Part shown: in pieces, positions 24,951 through 32,735 of the stretch
Layout of the letters: each line of letters starts with the position of its first letter
How positions within the stretch are numbered: the first letter of the stretch is position 1
Source: Streptomyces sp. Ru72
GTDB taxonomy: Bacteria > Actinomycetota > Actinomycetes > Streptomycetales > Streptomycetaceae
DNA length: 64,000 bases
Direction: 5' to 3'
NCBI RefSeq assembly: GCF_002920635.1
Contig: NZ_PQSR01000002.1
Span: forward strand, 1 to 64,000
Position numbers and translations under genes: made by a program
Notes under the pieces: generated by a model
Told to the model about the DNA's origin: nothing
The model's database searches: none
Seen by the model: only the letters and a program-made list of their open reading frames with translations

Positions 24951-26234
24951 TCAGGCGATACGTTCCAGCACCACCGGCGACGCCGTGAAGTCTGCTCCGT
25001 CCGCCGCGATGTCGTACGCCCCCTGCACGGCCTGCAGCGCGTACTCGAAGCGCTCCGGCGTGTCCGTGTGCAGGGTCAGCAGGGGCTGGCCCTCCGTCAC
25101 CGTGTCGCCCGGCTTGGCGTGCATCTCCACGCCCGCCGCCGCCTGCACCGGGTCCTCCTTGCGGGCCCGGCCCGCGCCGAGGCGCCAGGCGGCGACGCCG
25201 ATGTCGTAGGCGTCGAGGCGGGTCAGGACACCCGACGACGGGGCCTTGATCACGTGCTGCTCCTTCGACGTCGGCAGTGGCGCGTCGGGGTCGCCGCCCT
25301 GGGCAGCGATCATGCGGCGCCAGACGTCCATCGCGGAGCCGTCGGCCAGGGCCTTCGCCGGGTCCGCGTCCTTCACGCCGGCCGCGTCGAGCATCTCGCG
25401 GGCGAGGGCGATCGTCAGCTCCACCACGTCCGCCGGGCCGCCGCCCGCCAGGACCTCCACCGACTCGCGGACCTCCAGCGCGTTGCCCGCGGTCAGGCCG
25501 AGCGGGGTCGACATGTCGGTCAGCAGCGCGATGGTCTTCACGCCGTGGTCCGTGCCGAGGCCCACCATCGTCCGCGCCAGTTCACGGGCGTCGTCCAGGG
25601 TCTTCATGAAGGCGCCGGAGCCGACCTTCACGTCCAGGACCAGCGAGCCCGTGCCCTCCGCGATCTTCTTCGACATGATGGAGGAGGCGATCAGGGGGAT
25701 GGCCTCCACCGTGCCCGTCACGTCGCGCAGCGCGTAGAGCTTCTTGTCCGCGGGTGCCAGGCCGTCGCCCGCCGCACAGATCACGGCGCCGACACCGTCC
25801 AGGACGGACAGCATCTCCTCGTTCGACAGCAGCGCGCGCCAGCCCGGGATCGACTCCAGCTTGTCCAGCGTGCCGCCCGTGTGGCCGAGGCCCCGGCCCG
25901 ACAGCTGCGGGACCGCCGCACCGCACGCGGCGACCAGCGGGGCCAGCGGCAGCGTGATCTTGTCACCGACGCCGCCCGTCGAGTGCTTGTCGGCCGTCGG
26001 GCGGGAGAGGGACGAGAAGTCCATGCGCTCTCCCGACGCGATCATCGCGGCCGTCCAGCGGGCGATCTCGCGGCGGTTCATGCCGTTGAGCAGGATGGCC
26101 ATCGCGAGCGCGGACATCTGCTCGTCGGCGACCTCGCCCCGCGTGTACGCGTCGATGACCCAGTCGATCTGCTCGTCGCTCAGCTCACCGCGGTCCCGCT
26201 TGGTGCGGATGACGGAGATGGCGTCCATGGCCAT
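24951..26234 (-). CDS. deoA: Thymidine phosphorylase
   Basis: A 427-residue nucleoside phosphorylase II that cleaves thymidine or deoxyuridine with phosphate to the base and 2-deoxyribose 1-phosphate. It has the phosphate-binding KHSTGGVGDK motif, SGRGLGHTGGTLDKLESIPG, and the C-terminal PYNP domain (GVLTRLDAYDIGVAAWRLGAG). Two in-frame ATGs exist at 26234 and 26228; the first is five bases from an AAGGA site. It is the last gene of the bmp-ABC-cdd-deoA unit and lies about 90 bp after cdd, with a hairpin between them. Its deoxyribose 1-phosphate would need the mutase and DeoC encoded elsewhere in the window. Confidence 0.95.
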   Translation of the reverse strand: MAMDAISVIRTKRDRGELSDEQIDWVIDAYTRGEVADEQMSALAMAILLNGMNRREIARWTAAMIASGERMDFSSLSRPTADKHSTGGVGDKITLPLAPLVAACGAAVPQLSGRGLGHTGGTLDKLESIPGWRALLSNEEMLSVLDGVGAVICAAGDGLAPADKKLYALRDVTGTVEAIPLIASSIMSKKIAEGTGSLVLDVKVGSGAFMKTLDDARELARTMVGLGTDHGVKTIALLTDMSTPLGLTAGNALEVRESVEVLAGGGPADVVELTIALAREMLDAAGVKDADPAKALADGSAMDVWRRMIAAQGGDPDAPLPTSKEQHVIKAPSSGVLTRLDAYDIGVAAWRLGAGRARKEDPVQAAAGVEMHAKPGDTVTEGQPLLTLHTDTPERFEYALQAVQGAYDIAADGADFTASPVVLERIA

Positions 26235-26278
26235 GGGTTCCTTCCGGAGGTTCGAAGGACCGGAGGTCCGAAGGTGTA

Positions 26279-26317
26279 CGGCCCCCCTGAGCCGAAGAGA
26301 TCAACTCAGAGGGGCCG
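26279..26317 (-). terminator. Hairpin between cdd and deoA
   Basis: A stem CGGCCCCCCTGAG paired, with small mismatches, to CTCAGAGGGGCCG, inside the operon. It may act as a partial terminator that lowers deoA expression, or protect the upstream mRNA. Confidence 0.6.
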
Positions 26318-26325
26318 CACGGGAG

Positions 26326-26727
26326 TTACTTGGTGAGATGGTCCGGGCCGAAGGCCTGCGGCAGCATCTCCGACAGCGGCAGGACCCCTGCCGGAGAGTC
26401 CACCAGCAGATCCGGGCCGCCGAACTCGTACAGCAGCTGGCGGCAGCGACCGCACGGGACGAGCAGCTCGCCCTCGCCGTTCACGCAGGTGAAGTGCGTG
26501 AGCCGGCCGCCCCCGGTGTTCTGCAACTGCGAGACCAGCCCGCACTCGGCGCACAGGCTCAGGCCGTAGGAGGCGTTCTCGACGTTGCAGCCGGTGACGG
26601 TCCGCCCGTCCTCGACGAGGGCCGCCACGCCGACCCGGTAGCCGGAGTAGGGGGCGTAGGCGCGGGACATCGCCGCGCGCGCCTCCTGTCTGAGGGCCGC
26701 CCAGTCGAACGTCGCGGGCTCGGTCAC
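26326..26727 (-). CDS. cdd: Cytidine deaminase
   Basis: A 133-residue tetrameric-type cytidine deaminase that converts (deoxy)cytidine to (deoxy)uridine. The zinc site is visible as CAECG (after NVENASYGLSL, catalytic glutamate included) and PCGRCRQ. The N-terminal substrate contacts are in YAPYSGYRVGVAAL. The GTG start overlaps the permease stop by four bases (GTGA), so it is translationally coupled to the transporter. Its uridine product is a substrate for phosphorolysis. Confidence 0.94.
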   Translation of the reverse strand: MTEPATFDWAALRQEARAAMSRAYAPYSGYRVGVAALVEDGRTVTGCNVENASYGLSLCAECGLVSQLQNTGGGRLTHFTCVNGEGELLVPCGRCRQLLYEFGGPDLLVDSPAGVLPLSEMLPQAFGPDHLTK

Positions 26728-27986
26728 TTGCCCTGTCCCTTCCGGTACGGCAGACCGTCCGCCTTCGGCATCCGCAGGCTCTGCGCGGACAGCGAGAGCA
26801 CCAGCAGGGTGACGATGTACGGGGTGGCGGTCACGAGCTGCGCCGGGACCTCGTTCGTGGTGGCGTACCACACGAACATCAGGGCCGCGGCCACGGCCGT
26901 GACCAGCGCGGGAACGTACCTCTTCTTCCACACGAGGTAGGCCGCGCCGAACACCACGAGGATGGCGAGCAGCAGGATCAGCGCGTGCACGTTGGTGGTG
27001 CCGCCGCGCAGGTTGAGGCTGTCGGTGTAGCCGAACAGGCCCGCGCCGAGCGCGAGTCCGCCCGGCATCCAGTTACCGAAGATCATCGCGGCGAGACCGA
27101 TGTAACCGCGGCCGGCGGTCTGACCGTCGAGGTACACGTTCGAGGCGACGATCGACAGGAACGCGCCGCCGAGACCCGCGAAGGCACCGGAGATGATCAC
27201 CGCGATGTACTTGTACTTGTACACGTTCACGCCCAACGACTCCGCCGCCACCGGGTTCTCACCGCAAGAGCGCAGACGCAGACCGAACGCCGTGCGCCAC
27301 AGCACCCACCAGGTGACCGGGACCAGGGCCACCGCGATCACGGTGAGCGGCGAGAGGTCGGTGACGAGGCCGCCGATCAGGCCCGCGATGTCCGACACCA
27401 GGAACCAGTGCTTGCCGTTCAGGGTGTCGAGCCAGTGGGACAGGCCCGGGATGTCGAAGGTGCCCAGCGAGTCGATCGGCGGGGACTGCTTGGAGGAGCC
27501 CTGCGGGGCGTTCTCGAAGGTGAACTTCGACAGGTAGCGGGTGGTGCCGAGGGCCAGGATGTTGATCGCCACACCGGAGACGATGTGGTTCACGTTGAAG
27601 GTGATGGTGGCGATGGCGTGCAGGATCGCACCCAGGGCCCCGCCCACGATGCCGAAGACGACACCGGTCCACGGACCCCACTGGTAGCCGGCCCAGGCGC
27701 CGAACCAGGTGCCGAGGATCATCATGCCCTCGAGACCGATGTTGACGACGCCGGAGCGCTCCGCCCACAGGCCGCCGAGACCGGCGAGGCCGATCGGCAC
27801 GGCCAGGCGCAGCGCGGTGGACATCTGGCCGGTCGAGGTGATGCCGTCCGCGCCGGTGATCAGACGGACGGCCGAGGTCAGGACCAGGACGCCCGCGATG
27901 ATCAGCAGGAGTGCGGGGAGCGAGATACGGCGGCTGCCCTTGCCGGGCTGCTGCGCCTTCGGCTTGGCGACGGTCGCGGTGGTCAT
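26724..27986 (-). CDS. Nucleoside ABC transporter permease (NupQ/YufQ type)
   Basis: A 420-residue inner-membrane permease with about nine to ten helices. It belongs to the BMP-associated branch of the branched-chain-type permeases, with LWAERSGVVNIGLEGMMILG, FNVNHIVSGVAINILALG, and the EAA-like RSCGENPVAAESLGVNVYK followed by GAFAGLGGAFLS. With the neighbouring permease it forms the channel of a nucleoside importer. The ATG overlaps the previous permease stop (ATGA) and the stop overlaps the cdd GTG, giving tight coupling. A hydrophilic N-terminal extension of 20 residues is rich in Lys/Gln. Confidence 0.92.
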   Translation of the reverse strand: MTTATVAKPKAQQPGKGSRRISLPALLLIIAGVLVLTSAVRLITGADGITSTGQMSTALRLAVPIGLAGLGGLWAERSGVVNIGLEGMMILGTWFGAWAGYQWGPWTGVVFGIVGGALGAILHAIATITFNVNHIVSGVAINILALGTTRYLSKFTFENAPQGSSKQSPPIDSLGTFDIPGLSHWLDTLNGKHWFLVSDIAGLIGGLVTDLSPLTVIAVALVPVTWWVLWRTAFGLRLRSCGENPVAAESLGVNVYKYKYIAVIISGAFAGLGGAFLSIVASNVYLDGQTAGRGYIGLAAMIFGNWMPGGLALGAGLFGYTDSLNLRGGTTNVHALILLLAILVVFGAAYLVWKKRYVPALVTAVAAALMFVWYATTNEVPAQLVTATPYIVTLLVLSLSAQSLRMPKADGLPYRKGQGK

Positions 27987-29116
27987 CGGGCAGCCACCTC
28001 CTTCTGGTGCGAGTTGTTGTTGCCGGCCGCCTCCGCGGCCAGCTCCGCGCCGACCCGCTTCTGCTGGCGGCGCAGACCCCACTGGCGTACGGCCTCGTAG
28101 GAGATGACGACCGCGAAGACGATCAGGCCCTGCATGATCGTGGCGATCTCCTTCTCGTACGCGACCGGGGTCGCGTAGTCGAGGGCCGGGGACGCCTTGT
28201 CGAGGAAGGCGATCAGGAGCGCGGCGAAGGCGATGCCGACCGGGTTGTTGCGGCCGAGCAGGGCGATGGTGATGCCGGTGAAGCCGAGGCCGGTCGGGAA
28301 GCTCAGGCTGTAGGTGTGGGCGTCGCCGAGCAGCAGCGGCAGGCCCGACAGGCCCGCCACGCCGCCGGAGATCAGCATCGCGGTGAGGACCATCCTCTTG
28401 GCGTCGACGCCGGAGGCCGCCGCGGCGGTCTCCGAGGCGCCGGTGGCGCGCAGGTCGAAGCCGAAGCGGGTGCGGTTGAGGACGAGCCAGTACAGGACGC
28501 CCGCGAGGACGGCGAGGAAGACCAGGCCGTAGATCTCACCGACGTCGGCGCCCAGGTTGATGCCCGGGAACCAGCCCGACTTCTTCATGATGCCGGTCGT
28601 CATGTTGTTGCCGACCTGCACACCCCAGACGTCGGACAGGGTGAGGTAGCCGATGAGGCTGGTGGCGATCGCGTTGAGCATGATCGTCGCGACGACCTCG
28701 CTCACGCCCCGGGTGGTCTTCAGCACGCCCGCGATACCGGCCCAGAAGGCGCCGGTGAGCATGGCGACCAGCATCAGCACCGGGATCTGCAGGAAGGACG
28801 GCAGCGCGATGTGGGCGCCGACGACGGCGGTCATCATCGCGGCGAGCCGGTACTGGCCGTCGACGCCGATGTTGAACAGGTTCATCCGGAAGCCGACGGC
28901 CACGGCGAGCGCGGCCAGGTAGTACATCGACGCCTGGTTGATGATCAGCACCTGGACGTCGGAGTACCCGATCTGCTGGAGCATCAGCGCGTACGGCTCG
29001 AACGGGTTCTTGCCGGAGGCGACCAGCACGACCGAGGTCAGCAGGATCGCCGAGACGAGCGCGATGACCGGGCCGGCCACCGCGAGGAGCACCCGCTCCT
29101 TGTCGAACTTCTTCAT
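27983..29116 (-). CDS. Nucleoside ABC transporter permease (NupP/YufP type)
   Basis: A 377-residue permease with about ten helices (LLAVAGPVIALVSAILLTSV near the start, MYYLAALAVAVGFRMNLFNI, VPVLMLVAMLTGAFWAG-type segments). The cytoplasmic coupling loop is DLRATGASETAAAASGVDAK. The NLFNIGVDGQ motif is characteristic of permeases that pair with BMP lipoproteins. The start ATG overlaps the ATPase stop by four bases. It is the membrane partner of the next permease. Confidence 0.92.
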   Translation of the reverse strand: MKKFDKERVLLAVAGPVIALVSAILLTSVVLVASGKNPFEPYALMLQQIGYSDVQVLIINQASMYYLAALAVAVGFRMNLFNIGVDGQYRLAAMMTAVVGAHIALPSFLQIPVLMLVAMLTGAFWAGIAGVLKTTRGVSEVVATIMLNAIATSLIGYLTLSDVWGVQVGNNMTTGIMKKSGWFPGINLGADVGEIYGLVFLAVLAGVLYWLVLNRTRFGFDLRATGASETAAAASGVDAKRMVLTAMLISGGVAGLSGLPLLLGDAHTYSLSFPTGLGFTGITIALLGRNNPVGIAFAALLIAFLDKASPALDYATPVAYEKEIATIMQGLIVFAVVISYEAVRQWGLRRQQKRVGAELAAEAAGNNNSHQKEVAAR

Positions 29117-30822
29117 CGGGCCTCGTCCTCCGGACCGGCGTCTGCCTCGTCTGTGTCGGTCGCTACGTGTTCCAGGTGTCCGGACGCGGCACCCGTCATG
29201 GCCGAGCCCAGCTCCTCCGGAGTGATGGTGGCGGGGTCGGCGTCGGCGACGAGCCGGCCGTTGTAGATCACCCGAAGGGTGTCCGAGAGGCCGATCAGCT
29301 CGTCCAGGTCGGCGGAGATCAGCAGCACGGCCAGGCCCTCGCGGCGGGCCTCGCGGATCTGGTCCCAGATCTGCGCCTGCGCGCCGACGTCCACACCACG
29401 GGTGGGGTGGGCGGCGATCAGGAACTTCGGCTTGTGGCTCATCTCCCGGCCGACGATCAGCTTCTGCTGGTTGCCGCCGGACAGGGAGGCGGCGGTGACG
29501 TCGATGCCGGGCGTGCGGACGTCGTACTCCTCGACGATCCGCCGCGTGTCCTCCTGTGCGCTCTTGAGGTCGAGCCAGAAGCCCTTGGCGTTGGGGCGCT
29601 CGGTGACATGGCCGAGGATGCGGTTCTCCCACAGCGGGGCCTCGAGCAGGAGGCCGTGGCGGTGGCGGTCCTCGGGGATGTAGCCGACGCCCCGCTCGCG
29701 GCGCTTGCGGGTGGCCCAGGCGGTGATGTCCTCGCCGAGGAAGGCGATGGAGCCGGAGTCGGCGTGCTTAAGGCCGATCAGCGCGTCGATGAGCTCCGTC
29801 TGGCCGTTGCCCTCGACGCCGGCGATGCCCATGACCTCGCCCGCGTGGATGGTGAAGGTGACGTCGTCGAGGACGCGCTTCACGTCGCCGCCCCCGGCGA
29901 ACTCGGTGAGCCCGCCGGCCGAGGGCTCGGCCTCCACGCCGAGGGAGGCGCCGCCGCTGGCGTAGACGGTGAGGTTCCTGACCTCGATGACCGGCTTGTC
30001 CGTGACCGTGGACTCGGCGGTCTCCGGGGTGGGCAGCTCACTGCCGACCATCATCTCCGCGAGCTGGCGGGGGGTGGTCTTGGAGGGTACGGCGGTGCCG
30101 ACCGTCGTACCCCGCCTTATGACGGTGATGTCGTCGGCGACCGAGAGGACCTCGCCCAGCTTGTGGGAGATGAAGATGACGGACAGGCCCTCGGACTTCA
30201 GTTCGCGCAGGTTGTCGAAGAGCGCGTCGACCTCCTGCGGGACCAGCACGGCGGTCGGCTCGTCGAGGATCAGGGTGCGGGCACCGCGGTAGAGGACCTT
30301 GAGGATCTCCACGCGCTGGCGGTCGGCGACGCCGAGCTCCTCGACCAGGACGTCGGGGCGTACGTTCAGCCCGTACCGGTCGGAGATCTCCTTGATCTTC
30401 TTACGGGCGCCGCCGCCGATGCCGTACAGCTTCTCGCTGCCGAGGACCACGTTCTCCACGACCGTGAGGTTGTCGGCGAGCATGAAGTGCTGGTGGACCA
30501 TGCCGATGCCGCGGGCGATGGCGTCGGCGGGGCTGGAGAAGCTCACCTGCTCGCCGTCGACGGTGATGGTGCCCTCGTCCGGCTTCTGCATGCCGTAGAG
30601 GATCTTCATCAGGGTCGACTTGCCGGCGCCGTTCTCGCCGACCAGGGCGTGCACGGTGCCCTTGCGGACCGTGAGGTGGATGTCGTGGTTGGCGACGACA
30701 CCCGGGAATCGCTTGGTGATCCCCGCCAGCTCGACCGCGGTCGTCGACTGTGCGGTGAGCGGAGGGCTGCTGGACGCGTCGATGGCGCACTCTCCTTGGA
30801 AAAGGGGCCGCTCTACGCGCAT
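29113..30822 (-). CDS. Nucleoside ABC transporter ATPase with two nucleotide-binding domains
   Basis: A protein of about 557-569 residues with two fused ABC domains. Domain 1 has the Walker A GENGAGKST and Walker B LILDEPTAVL. Domain 2 has a degenerate Walker A-like GVEGNGQTEL, the signature LSGGNQQK, and FLIAAHPTRGVDVG as its Walker B region. The aspartate-glutamate pair of domain 2 is replaced by AAHP, as is usual in this MglA-like family. The ATG at 30822 lies within the operator. A better ribosome site (AAGGAG) sits eight bases before an ATC codon at 30783 (ATC-GAC-GCG-TCC), so true translation may begin there. It powers nucleoside import with the two permeases and the BMP lipoproteins. 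Confidence 0.92.
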   Translation of the reverse strand: MRVERPLFQGECAIDASSSPPLTAQSTTAVELAGITKRFPGVVANHDIHLTVRKGTVHALVGENGAGKSTLMKILYGMQKPDEGTITVDGEQVSFSSPADAIARGIGMVHQHFMLADNLTVVENVVLGSEKLYGIGGGARKKIKEISDRYGLNVRPDVLVEELGVADRQRVEILKVLYRGARTLILDEPTAVLVPQEVDALFDNLRELKSEGLSVIFISHKLGEVLSVADDITVIRRGTTVGTAVPSKTTPRQLAEMMVGSELPTPETAESTVTDKPVIEVRNLTVYASGGASLGVEAEPSAGGLTEFAGGGDVKRVLDDVTFTIHAGEVMGIAGVEGNGQTELIDALIGLKHADSGSIAFLGEDITAWATRKRRERGVGYIPEDRHRHGLLLEAPLWENRILGHVTERPNAKGFWLDLKSAQEDTRRIVEEYDVRTPGIDVTAASLSGGNQQKLIVGREMSHKPKFLIAAHPTRGVDVGAQAQIWDQIREARREGLAVLLISADLDELIGLSDTLRVIYNGRLVADADPATITPEELGSAMTGAASGHLEHVATDTDEADAGPEDEAR

Positions 30823-30824
30823 AG
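30813..30824. promoter_or_regulatory. Operator variant CTACGCGCATAG upstream of the ABC-cdd-deoA operon
   Basis: Eleven of 12 bases match the CTACGCGCGTAG palindrome. It lies in the 173-bp gap after the bmp gene and implies a second promoter for the ATPase-permease-cdd-deoA genes. Confidence 0.65.
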
Positions 30825-30931
30825 CGCCCCTGCCTTAAATTTGCCCGGACCTGATCGCGGTCGATCCGTTCCGAGCATTCTGCCGCGCGAACGGGGTGCG
30901 GTTCGGCGATCCTTCCCGCACCCCGTTCCCA

Positions 30932-30966
30932 GGCCGTAACGCTGTCATGACAGCGCTATTCCGGCC
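30932..30966 (-). terminator. Hairpin after the first-in-line bmp gene
   Basis: A perfect 16-bp palindrome, CGCTGTCATGACAGCG (30940-30955), is flanked by GGCCG/CGGCC arms. It lies downstream of the bmp gene and before the ABC operon. It may be a partial terminator that keeps lipoprotein output above ATPase output, or a protein-binding site. Confidence 0.55.
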
Positions 30967-30995
30967 ATGCCTTCGACAGGCCTATGACCACCTGG

Positions 30996-32042
30996 TCAGG
31001 AGGTCTTGACCTTGATCGAGCCGTCCTTGATGCCCTGCTCGGCCTTCTTCAGCGCGGCCTGCAGGTCGGCGTTGTCCTTGAACACCGGGTTGGAGTCGGC
31101 GAGGCCGACACCGCCGTTGGCCAGGGAGCCGCGGATCTCGCCGGACAGCGGCTTGTTGTCCTTGATGACCGACTTGGCGAGGTCGTACACCGCGCCGGAG
31201 ACGTTCTTCAGGGCCGAGGTGAGAATGTACTGCTTGTACGCGGCCAGCGCGCTCTGGTTGTACTGGTCGGAGTCGACACCGATGGCCCACACCTTGTGCG
31301 TGGCGGCGGCCTTGATGACGCCCTGACCGGACAGGCCGGCCGCGTGGTAGATGACGTCGGCACCGGCGTCGATCTGGCCGTTCGCGGCGTTCTCGCCCTT
31401 GTCGGGGCTGGAGAAGCCGCCCTCCTGAGCGGTCTGGGTCAGGTACTGCGTCTCGACCTTGATGTTCGGGTTGACCGACTTGGCACCCTGGATGTAACCG
31501 GCCTCGAACTTGTGGATGAGCGGGACGTCCACGCCGCCGATGAAGCCGATGTGGTTCTTCTTGGTGGTCTTGGCGGCGGCGACACCGGCGAGGTAGGAGG
31601 ACTCCTCCTCGTGGAAGACCAGGTCGGCGACGTTCTTCGCCTGGATCGTGTTGTCGTCGATGATGCCGAAGGTGATCTTCGGGTACTTGGCGGCGGCCTC
31701 CTTGACGGCCGGCGCGTAGGCGAAGCCGACACCGATCACGGGGTTGTAACCGGCCTTGGCCAGCGTCTCCAGACGCTGCACCTTGTCGGCGTCGGACTCG
31801 TTGTCCTGCGGCTCGACGTCACGGCCGCCGACACCGAAGTCCTTCTCGGCTTTCTGGAAACCGGCGTAGGCGGCGTCGTTGAAGGACTGGTCGCCCTTGC
31901 CGCCGACGTCGTAGGCGAGGCCGATGCCCTTGCTCTTGCCGCTGCCGGCGGACTCGGTGGACGAACTGCCACAGGCGGACACGGTGAGAGCGAGGGCTGC
32001 GGTGGCAGCACCCGCGACGGCGATTCGGGACACCCGGCGCAT
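30996..32042 (-). CDS. BMP-family nucleoside-binding lipoprotein (copy 1)
   Basis: A 348-residue substrate-binding lipoprotein. The signal peptide MRRVSRIAVAGAATAALALT ends in the lipobox VSAC. The BMP/PnrA fold motifs are GIGLAYDVGGKGDQSFND, NPVIGVGFAYAPAV, FGIIDD, VADLVFHEEESSYLAG, HIGFIGG, YHAAGLSGQGV and VWAIGVDSDQY. It captures nucleosides outside the membrane for the ABC importer. ATG 32042 has a clear GAAGGAG site; the longer frame has none. It is a close paralogue of the protein at 32736-33818, and an operator variant lies upstream. Confidence 0.95.
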   Translation of the reverse strand: MRRVSRIAVAGAATAALALTVSACGSSSTESAGSGKSKGIGLAYDVGGKGDQSFNDAAYAGFQKAEKDFGVGGRDVEPQDNESDADKVQRLETLAKAGYNPVIGVGFAYAPAVKEAAAKYPKITFGIIDDNTIQAKNVADLVFHEEESSYLAGVAAAKTTKKNHIGFIGGVDVPLIHKFEAGYIQGAKSVNPNIKVETQYLTQTAQEGGFSSPDKGENAANGQIDAGADVIYHAAGLSGQGVIKAAATHKVWAIGVDSDQYNQSALAAYKQYILTSALKNVSGAVYDLAKSVIKDNKPLSGEIRGSLANGGVGLADSNPVFKDNADLQAALKKAEQGIKDGSIKVKTS

Positions 32043-32097
32043 GGAACGAGACTCCTTCGTGCAAGCGCCCATACCAGGCGCTGGTTCCGCGGCAGCG

Positions 32098-32109
32098 TAA
32101 CGCGCGTAG
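32098..32109. promoter_or_regulatory. Operator variant (TAACGCGCGTAG) upstream of bmp copy 1
   Basis: Ten of 12 bases match the regulon palindrome. On the minus strand it reads CTACGCGCGTTA and runs directly into a -10-like TACGCT, as it does for bmp copy 2. Confidence 0.65.
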
Positions 32110-32484
32110 ACCGGACGGAAAACCCCTTCTGTCCGGTCCGTTATCGAGATGTGGCCACCGTCTCTTCGACGGGTTACGGAGAGCGTCGGGGCACTTGCGG
32201 GAGGCGAGGGAATGCGGTGTGAGAGGTGTCGACGGGGACTGTGAAGCCAGGGGGAGGAGTGGTGACTCTGGAAGCGATTGGACGAAGGGGGTGGCTGAGT
32301 TCTGCGGGACGGCCGGGCGGGTGCTCGGAGGAGCCTGCCCGGAGGCTGCGCGGACGACCGCCGCCTTCGGCGCTCCGCTCTGTCCGTGGCCCATGGTCAT
32401 CGGCACCGGGTTGCCACCGGCGCGTCTTTCATGCCGGTGCCGCGCGGACGCTGTCCGGCGCAGCCACCGGCGGGGGCACAACGC
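32110..32484. other. Intergenic region between bmp copy 1 and the tRNA terminator
   Basis: About 375 bp, with no gene I can support. The open frames lack ribosome sites and family resemblance. It holds only the far upstream part of the bmp copy 1 promoter region and GC-rich spacer. Confidence 0.5.
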
Positions 32485-32518
32485 ACGAAACCCATCCCGC
32501 GCACGGGATGGGTTTCGT
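32485..32518 (-). terminator. Terminator after tRNA-Gly
   Basis: A perfect 15-bp stem, ACGAAACCCATCCCG/CGGGATGGGTTTCGT, with a CGCA loop. It begins three bases past the tRNA 3' end on the minus strand. Confidence 0.85.
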
Positions 32519-32521
32519 ATC

Positions 32522-32593
32522 GGAGCGCCGGGCAGGCCTTGCACCTGCATCTCCCCGCAGGAAGCGGGGCGTCTTTCCTTGGACCACCAACGC
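32522..32593 (-). tRNA. tRNA-Gly, anticodon UCC
   Basis: On the minus strand a full cloverleaf can be drawn. The acceptor stem GCGUUGG pairs with CCGGCGC (two G-U pairs), and the discriminator is U73 followed by encoded CC. The D stem is GUC/GAC with GG in the loop, and the anticodon stem CCCCG/CGGGG carries the loop CUUCCUG (U33, anticodon UCC). The T stem is GCAGG/CCUGC. G1-C72, C2-G71 and U73 are glycine identity elements. The T loop reads UGCAAGG, with G instead of U at position 55, and position 37 is U, both unusual, so charging or stability may be atypical. The CCA is not fully encoded. The gene sits alone between the two bmp genes and is followed at once by a strong terminator. Confidence 0.8.
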
Positions 32594-32642
32594 GTGACCA
32601 GGCACCGGGAGTTCCGGCGACCAGCTCAAGATCAAGTGTATC

Positions 32643-32711
32643 AGGGCCCGTCCCACCCGGCCTCTCGAACGGGACGGGCGCCCCCGGCCCGCTCTTCCGG
32701 CCGAGGGCGCC
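32643..32711 (-). terminator. Two successive hairpins after bmp copy 2
   Basis: A GGGCCCGTCCC stem pairs with GGGACGGGC. Nearer the gene, GGGCGCCC-type arms at 32676-32711 pair across a CCGGCC-rich loop. Both lie between the bmp copy 2 stop and the tRNA. Confidence 0.6.
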
Positions 32712-32735
32712 CGGTCGTCGGCCGGGCCGACGGTG

